A DNA stretch of 64,000 bases from Podospora comata (Eukaryota > Ascomycota > Sordariomycetes > Sordariales > Podosporaceae): positions 355,001 through 419,000 of the forward strand of contig CP071495.1 in assembly GCA_017354895.1 (NCBI GenBank). The letters are read 5' to 3'. Each line of letters begins with the position of its first letter. The first letter of the stretch is position 1. Shown piece by piece: positions 54,096-64,000 of this stretch. The notes beneath the pieces are model-generated. The model was not told the DNA's origin. It saw only the letters and a list, made by a program, of their open reading frames with translations, and ran no database searches. A program made the translations under genes and the position numbers.

Positions 54096-54907
54096 GTAGG
54101 TGGTTTTGAAGTTGGGCGGTTCGATGTTAATGTATGTATCGTAATAATGTATTTAAGAGCATGACGTAAATAAACTTGAATAGGGACATTGTTGAGGAGT
54201 TACTAAGCTCCCGAAGAGCTGCTCTGGTTGAGAGTTGCTCAGGTGAAAGAAGCTGTGTACCTAGTCTCTTGTGTCAGTACAACTTTCAACACGAGCTTTT
54301 GAGCTCGAGCATGGCAAGGGTACCCACGAATTCTTGGGGAAGCATATTTATCCACTCTTCCATATCCAGCAAGACTTCCTTTTCGGGACCGGGGAAAAAG
54401 ATCATTGGCTGACGGTGATATTGGCGCTGACGTAGGTAGACAGATGCGATTACTCACCACCACTTCAAGATTCGCCGCTGAGCCGGAATTCGAGATATCA
54501 TCAGCCCACTGAACCTACATGTAAGCACCACTATGCAACCTCGTGTGTTCCAGAATTTTCGTACTGATGCTTAGCGTGCTCTCGTGATGGCCGTGCCTTA
54601 GTGGTCCTGCGAAACACCGCCTCGTAGCAACGTTACTACTTCACGAACTTCCGAAATCGATCATCGTGATACTGAGACTATTGAAAATATCAGGAATGTT
54701 GAGAAACGTATGAGGATGGTGGCGGACCGCTATAAGAAGTTGAAGGCATAGCGTGAAGGCATCGCCAGGTATAAAAAGGATGCTTCCAGCTGTGTCAAGA
54801 GCTCCCTTCTCTCTATCAGCACGCAACAAGTCAACATTGGATTCAATACCTACTCAACTGACATTCAATATCCCCAAGCTTCATAGCTGAACATTAAAAC
54901 ATCCAAG
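54096..54907. other. Intergenic; promoter of small secreted protein
   Basis: No gene is seen. A TATA-like tataaaaag at 54770-54778 lies about 130 bp upstream of the next start codon and may serve it. Confidence 0.5.
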
Positions 54908-55419
54908 ATGAAGTCCTTCGCCGCCATCATTCTCACCGCCCTGCTCGGCTCTGCCGTCGCTGCTCCCCTTGAGCCCCGTGTCGATGCTCAGGAGTTTGAC
55001 GTCTCCGAGTTTACCGCCGGCTGCATCCCCCACGGAACTCTCTGCACGTATGCTTTCCCCTCCCACCTCCTTCACGATCTCTTCTAACCTCTCTCCACAG
55101 CATTCGCTTCAAGGTAGCCACCAACCAGATGCCCTACGCCACCGAGTGCGGCTTCTCTGGCACGCCGCTCGGCTCCAGCTCTCTTCCCGACACCGGCTTC
55201 GCCACATGTACCGACCCGAGCATCATCTGGTCGTTCCGTCGTGTCCAGACTGCTGATGCAACCGGGCCTGCTCCCTTTTACGAGCTTGCTCTGTCCAATG
55301 CGGGTCAGAACATTGCTGCGGCCAAGTTCTGGCCTGCGTCGGCTTTTCCCATCTTGCAGTCGGGCGCATCGTTTTATCAGCAGTATAATGGCGAGCAGAG
55401 GTTTGTCATTCATCAATGA
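54908..55419 (+). CDS. Small secreted cysteine-containing protein, 152 aa
   Basis: ATG 54908 opens a signal peptide (MKSFAAIILTALLGSAVAAP). The intron at 55048-55100 (53 bp, GTATGC donor, TCTAAC branch, CCACAG acceptor) joins CIPHGTLCT to IRFKVATNQM. The mature protein begins with EFDVSEFTAGCIPHGTLC and has four cysteines (GCIPH, TLC, TEC, ATC), probably two disulphides. The F-(D/T)-V-(S/T)-(D/E)-F-T-A-G-C-I-P-H start is typical of small secreted fungal proteins described as hypersensitive-response-inducing or Alt a 1-like; the exact family is not certain. A TATA-like box lies about 130 bp upstream. Likely extracellular, possibly acting on hosts or competitors. Confidence 0.82.
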
Positions 55420-56241
55420 AAGATTGCTGTTGGGGGTCATGGTAACCCGCTGGTATAGATGATCGTGTGGCTAGGAGGAAGATGATGGAAGCACGTTACC
55501 GCATAGACAAGTGGGGGAAGCATGGCAGGGGATAGAGGCGAATAGAGTGACGGGATCTCATCTTGTTTGTCTGTGATAGTACCAGCCTAAGCGCATAAAT
55601 GCCGCCCATTAAAGTCCTATTCTGAAAAACATGAACACGGGAAAGGGCACCTTACCGACTCTACGTATGCATGGTCCCCTGCCCAGCAGCCTAAGAGCCC
55701 ACTCTTTTGATTCACACTGTGAAGGATGCATTGCATGGCCTCACTTTTTCTTTGGTGAGCCTCATTGAAAGGTAGGTAGGTTTCTCAGTCATCGATCATT
55801 GCATCTGCCATCTCTTGAACACTAATACTTCACTTAATTGCATGTAATTTTTGTTGGAAACCAGATAGATAGTAGGAGGGGCCTAGAGGTACCTACCTTC
55901 TAGATACCTATCTGCACACCGGAACAAGGGGAAGCCCATTCCCAGCCTCAATCCATCATCGTGGCTCATCGCGGCTGCAAAAACAGCCCGAAATGTGGCC
56001 CAACACAGGAAGGCCAACTGCAGTCGGGCGGGATGTGAACGAACCAATCACCTACGACAATCACATGAAGCGTTTGTCCAATATGTTCCGCTGTCTTTCC
56101 GGGTCGGCTGGGCACCTTGCTGGTACAGTCTCTATATGGCCAACAAAAACCTCTTGGTATGCATCGAGGCCTGCAATTGCGCACTATGCAACTCATAGCA
56201 GATTGCTGATCCATCACTTTCAGTCTTACAAATACCCATTT

Positions 56242-56284
<43 letters not shown>

Positions 56285-56428
56285 CTCTTCTGTCTTTTCC
56301 CTCTCCAACACTCGTTGCCAACCTACCGAAGGTAGTCAGCTTTTCTTTTCCAGTGTCATCTTTCTCGGCCTATTTGCCTGGCCTGCCTCTGTCTCTTGGG
56401 CTTTACAGGCCTCTCTCATCGTTACGCA
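55420..56428. other. Intergenic; CT microsatellite and promoter
   Basis: Contains an uninterrupted (TC)n microsatellite at about 56245-56280, followed by more pyrimidine-rich sequence up to 56310, some 150 bp upstream of the dynamin start codon. Other ORFs are not convincing. Confidence 0.6.
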
Positions 56429-58977
56429 ATGGTGGCTTTCGAGAGTGAGGTCCTGAGCAAGCTATGCTCCCAGGATCAGCTCGAACTCCTTGACGCCATC
56501 GATCAGCTTCGCTTACAGGGGATCAACAACTATGTTTCCCTTCCTCAAATCATCGTGTGTGGAGATCAATCTTCAGGCAAAAGCTCCGTGCTACAGGCCA
56601 TCTCGGGGGTGTCGTTCCCAGTCAATGGAAACCTCTGCACTCGCTTTCCTACCGAGTTAGTTTTGCGCCGGACACCCCACGTAAGCGCCAAAGTATCTAT
56701 CGTCCCAAGCGACTCTCGGACCGAATCTGAACAGACTTCGCTGCGTGGATTCCAGGAACGCCTAGACGACTTTGCGGGTCTCCCCAAGCTGATCGACGAG
56801 GCTAAGCTTGCGATGGGCATTTCAACACATGGTAAAGCCTTCGCCAAAGACATCCTCAGGGTTGAAATCACAGGTCCCGACCGTCCGCACCTCACCATCG
56901 TTGATCTGCCTGGTCTCATTCACTCTCCGACAAGGCAGCAGTCGGCCTCCGATGTTGAGCTTATCCAAGAAGTTGTGCAGGGCTATATGAACGAGCCCAG
57001 GTGCATCATCTTGGCTGTCGTCTCTGCCAAGAATGACTTTGCCAACCAGGTGGTCCTCAAGCTGGCGCGTGCCGTGGACAGCATTGGTAGTCGGACATTG
57101 GGGGTCATCACAAAGCCCGATGACTTGACCCCAGGATCTGACCGTGAAGCTCTTTATCTATCTCTCGCAAGAAACCAGCAATTCGAGTTTCGCCTTGGCT
57201 GGCACGTACTGAGGAATATGGATTCTGAGAAAGGCACTTCAACTCTGGGTGAGCGTGATGCCAACGAAGCAGAGTTCTTTCGCAAAGGTTCCTGGACCGG
57301 CTTGCCTTTTTCTCATCTCGGCATTTCCAACTTGAGGACTCGTCTAAGCAAGGTTCTTCTGGGACAAATTGCAGCTGAACTCCCGAGCTTGCTGAGCGAG
57401 ATTGACGAAAAGTTCAAAGCCTGTCAACTTCAGCTCGAAACGCTAGGCCAACCCAGAGATCTGCCTGACGAACAAAGACGGTACCTCCTTCACCTAAGCC
57501 AGGCGTTCCAGGCTTTAGTTACGGCTTCAACGAGCGGCAGTTACAACGGTGAGTTCTTCGAGGACGCAATGACAGCGGTTGGATATAAACAGCGCATCCG
57601 AGCTGTCATCCAGAACCTCAATGAAGCGTTCGCCGAGGAGTTGGCAAAGGCGGGGCATTTTCGGGCCATTGGGGATTTTGAGTCAACATCAAACCTCGGG
57701 GCTTCGCTCAAACCACAGCAGGTGACGAGGGATGAATTTTTGACCCACATTGAGGAGGTGATTCGGAGGACCCGTGGACGGGAGCTGCCGGGCACGCTCA
57801 ACCCACTGGTTGTTGTGACGCTTTTTCATGAGCAATCTCAGCACTGGGAACAGGTTGCTCGCCAGCATGTCGAGAAGACGTGGCGAGCTGCTGGTCGCTT
57901 TCTAGAGTTGGTCATCGATCACATTGCAGACCGCTCAACCTCTCGTGGGTTGAAGAACGAGATCTCTGGGCCTGCCATGCAAAGAATCAGGAGGGAGGTA
58001 GCCGACAAGACCGCCGAACTGGTTGCCCCGCATCAAAAGGGTCATCCCATCACATACAACCATTATTTCACCGAAACGCTCCAGAAGGTCCGGCGCGATA
58101 GGGACTCCAAGAGGACAGCGAGAATTCTCCGTAACTTCTTCCAGATTTCTGACACAGATGATTTAACCAACGTGCTGATTGCGGATCCTGACTCCGGCTA
58201 TGTTGCTACGTGGGATATCCAGCGCTTGGTTACGTCCCTTGCCGACACCAACGAGCCAGATATGTGCCGCTTTGCAGCCAACGAAGCTTTGGATTGCCTG
58301 AACGCCTACTATAAGGTGAGAGCTTGCACTCTCCCTCTCTCCCCTATATTTGCCTCAAGTATAATTTTTAACGGTCGACGTCATCACTTTTTTAGGTTGC
58401 CTTGAAACGTTTCGTTGATGATGTTGCTGTTGAGGTCATTGAGACAAAGCTCATCTCTGTTTTGCACGACATTCTTTCCCCACTTGGCGTGTATGAGATG
58501 TCATCCACGCTGATTTCTCGCATCGCGGGAGAGTCCGAAGAGAATCGCGCCGAACGTGAACAGCTTACCAAACAGCTTGATGTCTTGCGAAACGGTCTTG
58601 AGACTTGTAAGAAGTTCGCGGGGTTTCGGGCCAGTGGTGGTAAGCTTGATGTCTCATGTTTGTATTCGAGTCCACCGTGTGCTTTGTTTCTGACTCGCTT
58701 CTCAGACTCAGTATTTGTGTCTATCAAGGCAGCTGGCAATTCCCTTGTGACTGGCGACTTCGATAGCGACATGGAATCTCTGGTGAAGATAGAAGAAACC
58801 GATGCACAGCGAGAACGGGAAACATCTTCTGTCAGGTCACCACCCATCTCGCTAGAAGAGCCAGTACCGGGACCGGAAGTAGAGCTTGAGCTGGTGCCTG
58901 AGCCGGAGCCGGAGTCGGAGCCTGAGTCGGAGCCGGAGCCGGAGCCGGAGCCAGAAGAGTACAACTCGTCTCCGTGA
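56429..58977 (+). CDS. Dynamin-like GTPase with Glu/Pro tail, 800 aa
   Basis: ATG 56429 (MVAFESEVLSK). GTPase motifs are GDQSSGKS (G1, residues 45-52), TRFPTEL (G2), DLPG (G3, near 168) and TKPD (G4, near 235). The middle/stalk region and a GED-like C-terminal helix bundle (KRFVDDVAVEVIETKL) follow, with no PH domain, as in Mx/Vps1-like fungal paralogues. Intron 1 is 58316-58395 (80 bp). A second likely intron at 58640-58705 (66 bp, GTAAGC, CTGAC, TCTCAG) is a multiple of three; if retained the protein is 822 aa. The end is an unusual tail of Glu-Pro repeats (PEPEPESEPESEPEPEPEPE) coded by a GAGCCG-type microsatellite at about 58895-58960. Possible roles: membrane remodelling or defence-type GTPase, unresolved. 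Confidence 0.9.
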
Positions 58978-59747
58978 GTTCAGAACAAGAAAAGGGTCAG
59001 GAGGGCAGGGAAGATATATTAGAGTCACAGTGCTGGGCGTCGAATATCACGCAGGTGGAGGACAAACTGGAGCTACTAGTGATGCGGAATGGGGATTCGG
59101 GAAGTGCTCTCAAAACTATGGGAGTTTTAGCAGTTTTTCTAATGGGATCCTATGCATCTGCCATGGCTCATCCAATCCAAGCCGATAGAGTGTCTAGGTC
59201 GAGACATGGAATCCGCGCTGCTAAATGTTAAAGTGTTTACTCGTGGCGAAAACTACCTCCCCACACTCTTCAAGGTTGTTCTGAAAAGCCATATTACCCA
59301 GAGTAAATGGAAGCCGTTTTACAGTTCCCAGAGGTAAATGATGCTGTTCATACGTAGGAAGCGTGGACCTGTTTACTCCATGCATATCATCAATGATGCT
59401 TCAAGCCCCAGCGAATCCTACCCTGAAACGCCCGGCACGATTGGCTGGATTATGTATGCTCTCTTGGCCTGGATACCTTCCTCTTCAAGACTTGGTTTCG
59501 ACTGGTTCTGTCACATGTACCGGGTACCAGGTCATTTTCTTGATATGACACTCTCACGATTTTCATGTTGACTTTCCAGAAGCAACGCGTATCAAGCTGA
59601 GAAATGCGCGCTAACAGAGTTGGCCAGTTAGGCAACAAGCAGCCCCCACCCAACAACCAACCATTGCTAAACATGATCTGTCAAGCCTCACAAAACAACA
59701 CTTCACCTGCCCGAACAAGGCTCTTCCAGCTTGTCGAGTAGCTCATC
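58978..59747. other. Intergenic; no gene seen
   Basis: The 3' flank of the dynamin gene and promoter of the protease gene. Short ORFs only. Confidence 0.45.
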
Positions 59748-60656
59748 ATGAGTCTCATTGCTGCCCGCATTCGGGCTCAAAGAAAGCAGCTCGCCGGCAG
59801 CACAAGCGGCACAGAAATCCATCTCGCTGATGAGACAGAAACACCAGTCCCACCACTGCCATCCCAACCCGCAGCAAAGCCCAACATCACGGCCCTCCCC
59901 ACCAAACCACCAATCAGCCTGACGCGTCTACCACGCGATGACCACAACCTCCTCCTCAAAAAGCAACACTTTCTCCAAAAATACGCGATCACCGTCCCCA
60001 GAACTCTCAAGCGGAATGCGCCCCACGCCGTCTCAGCAACACTCGTCTTTGCCCAGCAAGAGGCCGGCACAGCCGTGTGTATTCACCCCTCGGGCCTCCT
60101 ATTAACATGTGCACACTGCGTAGCGGGGGACGAGACTGAGTTGGATCTGGAAAAGGTCCACTGGCTTCTCTTCGCGTCTGGCAGGGCTGTGTCTGCTAAG
60201 TGTCTGGCGTGGGATTCGCAGAGGGACCTTGCGCTGTTGCAGGTCACCGCGGCTTCAGCAGCAGCGCCTGGGGATCTCCCAGAAGGCGTTTCTTTCCCAT
60301 CAGTGACACTAGCAGATGGGGCACCCCAGCTCGGGGCAGGCTTGGTCTGTATTGGCCACCCTGGCAGTGAAGACCTCGAAGCCAGTGAGGCGGGAGTATC
60401 GACGGGGTATGATGTGCTGCATCTTAGCAGCGGGTCATTCTGCGGGTATGCCGAGGGACAGGATGTGCAGGACAACTCTGAGATTGGGGCGCTGCAGCAT
60501 GATTGTTGGACGTATTGGGGCCACAGCGGCGCTCCGTTGTTGGACGCCAGGACGGGGAAGCTTGTTGGGATGCACTCTTCTTGGGATGATGAGACTGGTA
60601 TGAGGAGGGGGGTTGCGCTGGAGGCGATTAAGATGTTTTTGAAGGCACGTGTTTGA
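59748..60656 (+). CDS. Intracellular trypsin-fold serine protease, 302 aa
   Basis: The intronless frame starts at ATG 59748. Residues 1-90 are polar and basic, without signal peptide. The protease domain (about 92-300) has the full catalytic triad in order: LTCAHCVAG with His123, WDSQRDLALLQV with Asp160, and WTYWGHSGAPLLD with Ser260 in GHSGAP. This is the Trypsin_2-type fold found in DegP-like and intracellular fungal trypsin-like proteins. There is no PDZ domain and no pro-peptide, so it probably acts in the cytosol or nucleus. It converges with the zinc-finger gene, with 47 bp between the two stop codons. Confidence 0.88.
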   Translation: MSLIAARIRAQRKQLAGSTSGTEIHLADETETPVPPLPSQPAAKPNITALPTKPPISLTRLPRDDHNLLLKKQHFLQKYAITVPRTLKRNAPHAVSATLVFAQQEAGTAVCIHPSGLLLTCAHCVAGDETELDLEKVHWLLFASGRAVSAKCLAWDSQRDLALLQVTAASAAAPGDLPEGVSFPSVTLADGAPQLGAGLVCIGHPGSEDLEASEAGVSTGYDVLHLSSGSFCGYAEGQDVQDNSEIGALQHDCWTYWGHSGAPLLDARTGKLVGMHSSWDDETGMRRGVALEAIKMFLKARV

Positions 60657-60703
60657 AGACGGTTGTCCGTGATAGATCATGTCGTTTATATCATCCACAG
60701 TTT

Positions 60704-62781
60704 CTACGAGCTTTCCCCCCCCTCGTCAAGGTTCATGTTGTGGTCCCAAAGAAAGTTGTCCGGGAATACCACATCCAAGCTATCAAGATGCGAAATTTCC
60801 AGGGGTGCTGCTTGCAGGAGGTCAAATTCAGTGTTAAGCAAGTCGAGACTGTCCTCAAATGGCGCTGTCGTTGTTCTTTCATGCCTCGAAGTCCCTTCCG
60901 AGAAACGACTAGTCTGGTCTGCAGTTGAATCGTCGATGCTGAACAGATCACCATCGCGATCGTAGTGAAGAAGAGATGGTGGCTCCTCTATGTAGACAGG
61001 TGCGTTGTCGGCCTGAATCAGCGGCGTACTGTCAGATTGGACCATAATGTTGTCTGATGTGTTTGGAACCACGCCTGCATAGTCCGGTACGTTTGACCAT
61101 AGAACACTTGACTCAATCGTGGCGGTGGTAAAAGGATCGAGTGAGTGATAATTCTGAACGGCTTCTATGTGGTTAGGAGTGGTGAAAGAAGCCTCAGGCG
61201 CAGTCTGTTGATCCTGCTGCGTGGTTGTGTCGGTCGTCAGGTCCATCAAGGCCGGAGTGCTGTATTCCTGTGTATCCGTACTGCTTGGTGGTGCCCACAC
61301 AAGGTCAAGCTCAGAGCCAGTTTGAAGAAGCTGTGGGTTCTCCTGTAAGGGCGAAGGCGCAGCCGTGCGCTGGGCGTGTCCTCTTGGAGAAGCCCAACGG
61401 TCATAGATTCTGGCGACGAATGTTTGAAGGAGTTGTCTTTCTTGCATCAACCCCGGATGGAATCCGAGACTCTCTCCTGTCTCTCGAATAATGTCTGAAC
61501 CTCGCTGGTTGAAAAATTCCAGAAACGAGCTGAGGTCCTCTGATATCGTGCTGTCCACGTAGGGCGAACTGGGTCTCGGTGTTTCTGGAAAAACAATGTC
61601 CCAGATTGTATACCACTGGCTCTCAAGGGAGAGCTTTGGGTTTGCTCTTCTTTCCCTGAGCGCCTTCTGCTGTAGCTCAGATAGCCACTTGGCCTGAAAG
61701 ACAACCTTGTCGCATGGTTGATCCCGTTTATAGTGTAGGTCCAATTCCCCGGCATTTTCAAACTCCGCGCCACACCGAACACAGTAGCTTCTGCAATGGC
61801 TTCTCCTCAAATGTTGTTTGACGTCCCGAATTCTCTTTAGCTTGTACCGAAAACATTCTTTCCAGTGACTGGAATCCTCTTTCCAGAAAGGACACGCCAG
61901 CAAACGGCTCGGCGAATCTGCATCTGATGGTGTCGGCTTGGGGCGAGGACCACATCTACGCCGCTCTTCGGGGTTTTCATCGCCGGAATCATCGTCGAGC
62001 TCTGAGTGTAGCCGTTTTCTTGATGACCCTGTTGCGCCACTTCGTTGCTTCTGGCTTTCATCTCGTTTGTCCGGCTCCGCACCTGCATTAGACCCTGACT
62101 CACTTGCAGAGTTTTGGTATTCTCTTTTCCACCCTTCATAACCCCGCTCAAGAGCGGCCAAAAATACACTATTGGTGTTTGTCTCCAACAGCTGAGCCCA
62201 CATCTGAGGGGGTGGAAGGATATCCCCGGGATCGTAGGTCTCAAGGGGATCCGAATCATCTTCCCACTCCGAGTTTCCTATTTCCTCGTGGTCGGTCAAC
62301 GGAGTCGTTGTCGAGCTGCCTCTAGATTTTGGCGAAGGGAACCCACTCGACGAAGGATAAGATGGAGTGCGTGGGCTAAACGTCTTATGCGTGGCTGTTG
62401 AAGCTGATGGGGAGACATTTTCAGAAGCTGAGGTTGATTCAGGTGACTCGCTCATATACTGGGCTAGAGCTGGTGTACCGTGTGATTTTGATGGGATTTG
62501 CGAGTTGAATTTCGAGTCATAGGGTTCGGGCTCACTACAACCTCTTACCCAGCATTTTTCAACTGGACAGTGCACACAGAGCACGTGCTGACACGATACT
62601 TCCATGCAAACCAATGCTACAGTCGGTACCATCATACCAAAACCACAGCGGCACTACTGCGTGTCAGCGGTGTTCCTGTTGACCGCAAACAATTGAGACG
62701 TCTCGATTGTCACCAAGCCTAGCTCAGATATTGCCAACTACTCACACAAGCCCAAAACTCCTCCATGTCCTCGGTAGGCAT
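60704..62781 (-). CDS. C2H2-type zinc-finger protein of a fungal-specific group, 661 aa
   Basis: Exon 1 (62746-62781) reads MPTEDMEEFWAC. An intron at 62654-62745 (92 bp, GTGAGT donor, CGCAGTAG acceptor) leads to CRCGFGMMVPTVALVCMEVS and CQHVLCVHCPVEKC, a small Cys-rich N-terminal zinc-binding motif. The middle is disordered. Near residue 255 follows LLACPFWKEDSSHWKECFRY, KLKRIRDVKQHLRRSHCRSY and CVRCGAEFENAGELDLHYKR, the C2H2-like domain (CPF...KRIRDVKQHL..H, CxxC...H) common in sordariomycetes. The C-terminal half is acidic and Ser/Thr-rich, as in activation domains. A nuclear regulator is inferred. The acceptor choice (GTAG rather than the earlier CAG) is needed to keep the frame open. Confidence 0.82.
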
Positions 62782-63698
62782 CTTGTCGGTGAGGTACCTA
62801 TGTCGCCTTACAACTTTCTCAAGTCAGCATGAGATGTTGTCTAAATCGTCGTTCCCTTGTTTTGGCGGATTATAGATATCGGAAATTCTGATTTCAAATC
62901 TCAAGCCTGGTGGTATACCATATGACCATGGAAGTTGCTGGTGTCGTCACTAACGATTTATCACAGTTCAGAGTCCTAATTTTTGTTGGCTTTTGCCATC
63001 GCTCAACTTCAGCTGGCGCGACCTGCATGAGTAGTAACAGGTCAAGAGCACAGTTGTGCTCTTCGTTAGCAGATCGGATGGACCAATCATTTTTGGTATT
63101 TGATACAGCTCTTATGGGATGTGCATTTCCATGTTCCTAACTGGATACACGAAAAGTCTACCCCCGAAATGGAGGAAAACAAAGTCTTGGGTCTATGAAC
63201 AGTGGAATGATAGTATCACTTGCAGGTCTGGCTCATTGAGGGAGGGAGGTCGATTCAGGGATATACTCAGGGGCTAGACCCACTGTTTATTATCTCCTCG
63301 TCCTTGCCTCAATGGGTGAAAGGACCCAAGACCGAGTGGTTGGTCATACGCTGACATGTAGCAAGGGTGAAATCCAATATTTCTTTAGATAAACCAAACT
63401 ATCCTCGATTTGTTCGTGTTGGGAAACCGTCCATGATGATGGCGGAATTCCGCAACCCTAACCCGAATGCAAAGACTTTGTTTGGAAAGGTGGGGTACAC
63501 GCGTCATTCAGTGGTGGATTTGTCAGTGACCCAATAGGACCGCCTCGCATCCCTTGACATCGACCTATATAACATGATCCATCCTGATCAAGAACACATA
63601 GCCCACACTGTCACACCACCTGTACTCACGTATATCAGCATCTGATTTCCAGATTTCTTCTTCTCGAGCCTGTTCCCCCTAACAGCTTAATCGCAACC
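62782..63698. other. Divergent promoter region
   Basis: This lies between the zinc-finger gene (minus) and the oxidoreductase gene (plus). No gene is seen. A TATA-like tatataac lies at 63567-63574, about 125 bp upstream of the plus-strand start. Confidence 0.5.
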
Positions 63699-64000
63699 AT
63701 GGCATCCACTATCCCCACGACAATGAAAGCGCACATCTACACCAACACCTCACCAACATTAGAGGCCAACCTCTCCATCTCAACATCAGTCCCAACGCCG
63801 ACTGTATCTGGACCCAATGAACTGCTGATTCAGGTCTTGTCAGCATCCATCAACCCAGCCGACCACAAAGTCCCAGAGCTGCCCGGCCCTGTCCGACGGC
63901 TAGTCATCAAGACGCCTGCCACCCCTGGCATGGACTTTTGTGGCCGTGTGGTTCAAGCTGGGACAAAGGTTGACTCAATCGCACTGGGAGATATAGTATA
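63699..64000 (+). CDS. Zinc-type alcohol dehydrogenase/quinone oxidoreductase (MDR), partial
   Basis: ATG 63699 (CAACCATGGC, strong context) starts a frame open to the window end, 100 codons. The N-terminal GroES-like fold of medium-chain dehydrogenase/reductases is clear: ELLIQVLSASINPADHKVPE, then TPGMDFCGRVVQAGTKVDSI and LGDIVY. The S-x-N-P-x-D-x-K pattern and G-x-D-x-x-G-x-V are typical of zinc-independent quinone or enoyl reductases of this superfamily. The NAD(P)-binding half lies outside the window. Confidence 0.88.
   Translation, partial: MASTIPTTMKAHIYTNTSPTLEANLSISTSVPTPTVSGPNELLIQVLSASINPADHKVPELPGPVRRLVIKTPATPGMDFCGRVVQAGTKVDSIALGDIV

Overview
The window is nuclear DNA of a filamentous ascomycete, most likely a sordariomycete. 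Genes are GC-rich and carry short introns (47-92 bp) with GTRNGN donors, CTNAC-type branch sites and YAG acceptors. Families typical of this group are present: DUF2235, fungal rhodopsin-domain, GMC, DUF4360, fungal APH-like and Whi5-type proteins. The repeats are depleted of CpA/TpG and enriched in TpA while keeping CpG, the signature of repeat-induced point mutation (RIP). Gene models were made by reading both strands and placing splice sites by hand; the families were recognised from motifs, not by database search.

Layout. 1-9.1 kb: a partial F-box-like gene, a decayed gene of an unnamed fungal family, one intact orphan gene, a 2-oxoglutarate oxygenase relic cut by an LTR, and a decayed APH-type kinase. 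9.9-10.8 kb: solo LTRs (family A), one with a perfect target duplication, in an AT-rich RIP island. 12.4-16.8 kb: a DUF2235 hydrolase and a Whi5/Nrm1-type cell-cycle repressor. 17.4-26.0 kb: a transposon nest of family A LTRs, a pogo remnant, two abutting pogo/Fot1 elements, and inside the second pogo two family B solo LTRs and a nearly intact Tc1/mariner element. Every junction of the second pogo can be resolved to its target duplication. 26.0-27.3 kb: an intact APH gene whose stop codon lies 8 bp from the end of the nest. 27.3-31.7 kb: no gene seen.

31.7-36.3 kb holds a P450, an alpha/beta hydrolase and an NmrA-like reductase, a possible small metabolic group. 37.4-43.3 kb: a DUF4360 secreted protein, a charged protein and a very large low-complexity protein. 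44.5-49.6 kb: a small membrane protein gene with a frame break, a rhodopsin-domain membrane protein and an F-box protein. 49.8-55.4 kb is a secretome patch: a seven-bladed lectin divergent from a GMC oxidoreductase, then a small cysteine-containing secreted protein. 56.4-64.0 kb: a dynamin-like GTPase with a Glu/Pro tail, an intracellular trypsin-fold protease convergent with a zinc-finger protein, and the start of a zinc-type quinone oxidoreductase.

No wholly new system is proven. The strongest observations are the nested transposon stratigraphy, its RIP-mosaic pogo elements with a clean zinc-knuckle end, and the divergent lectin/GMC pair.
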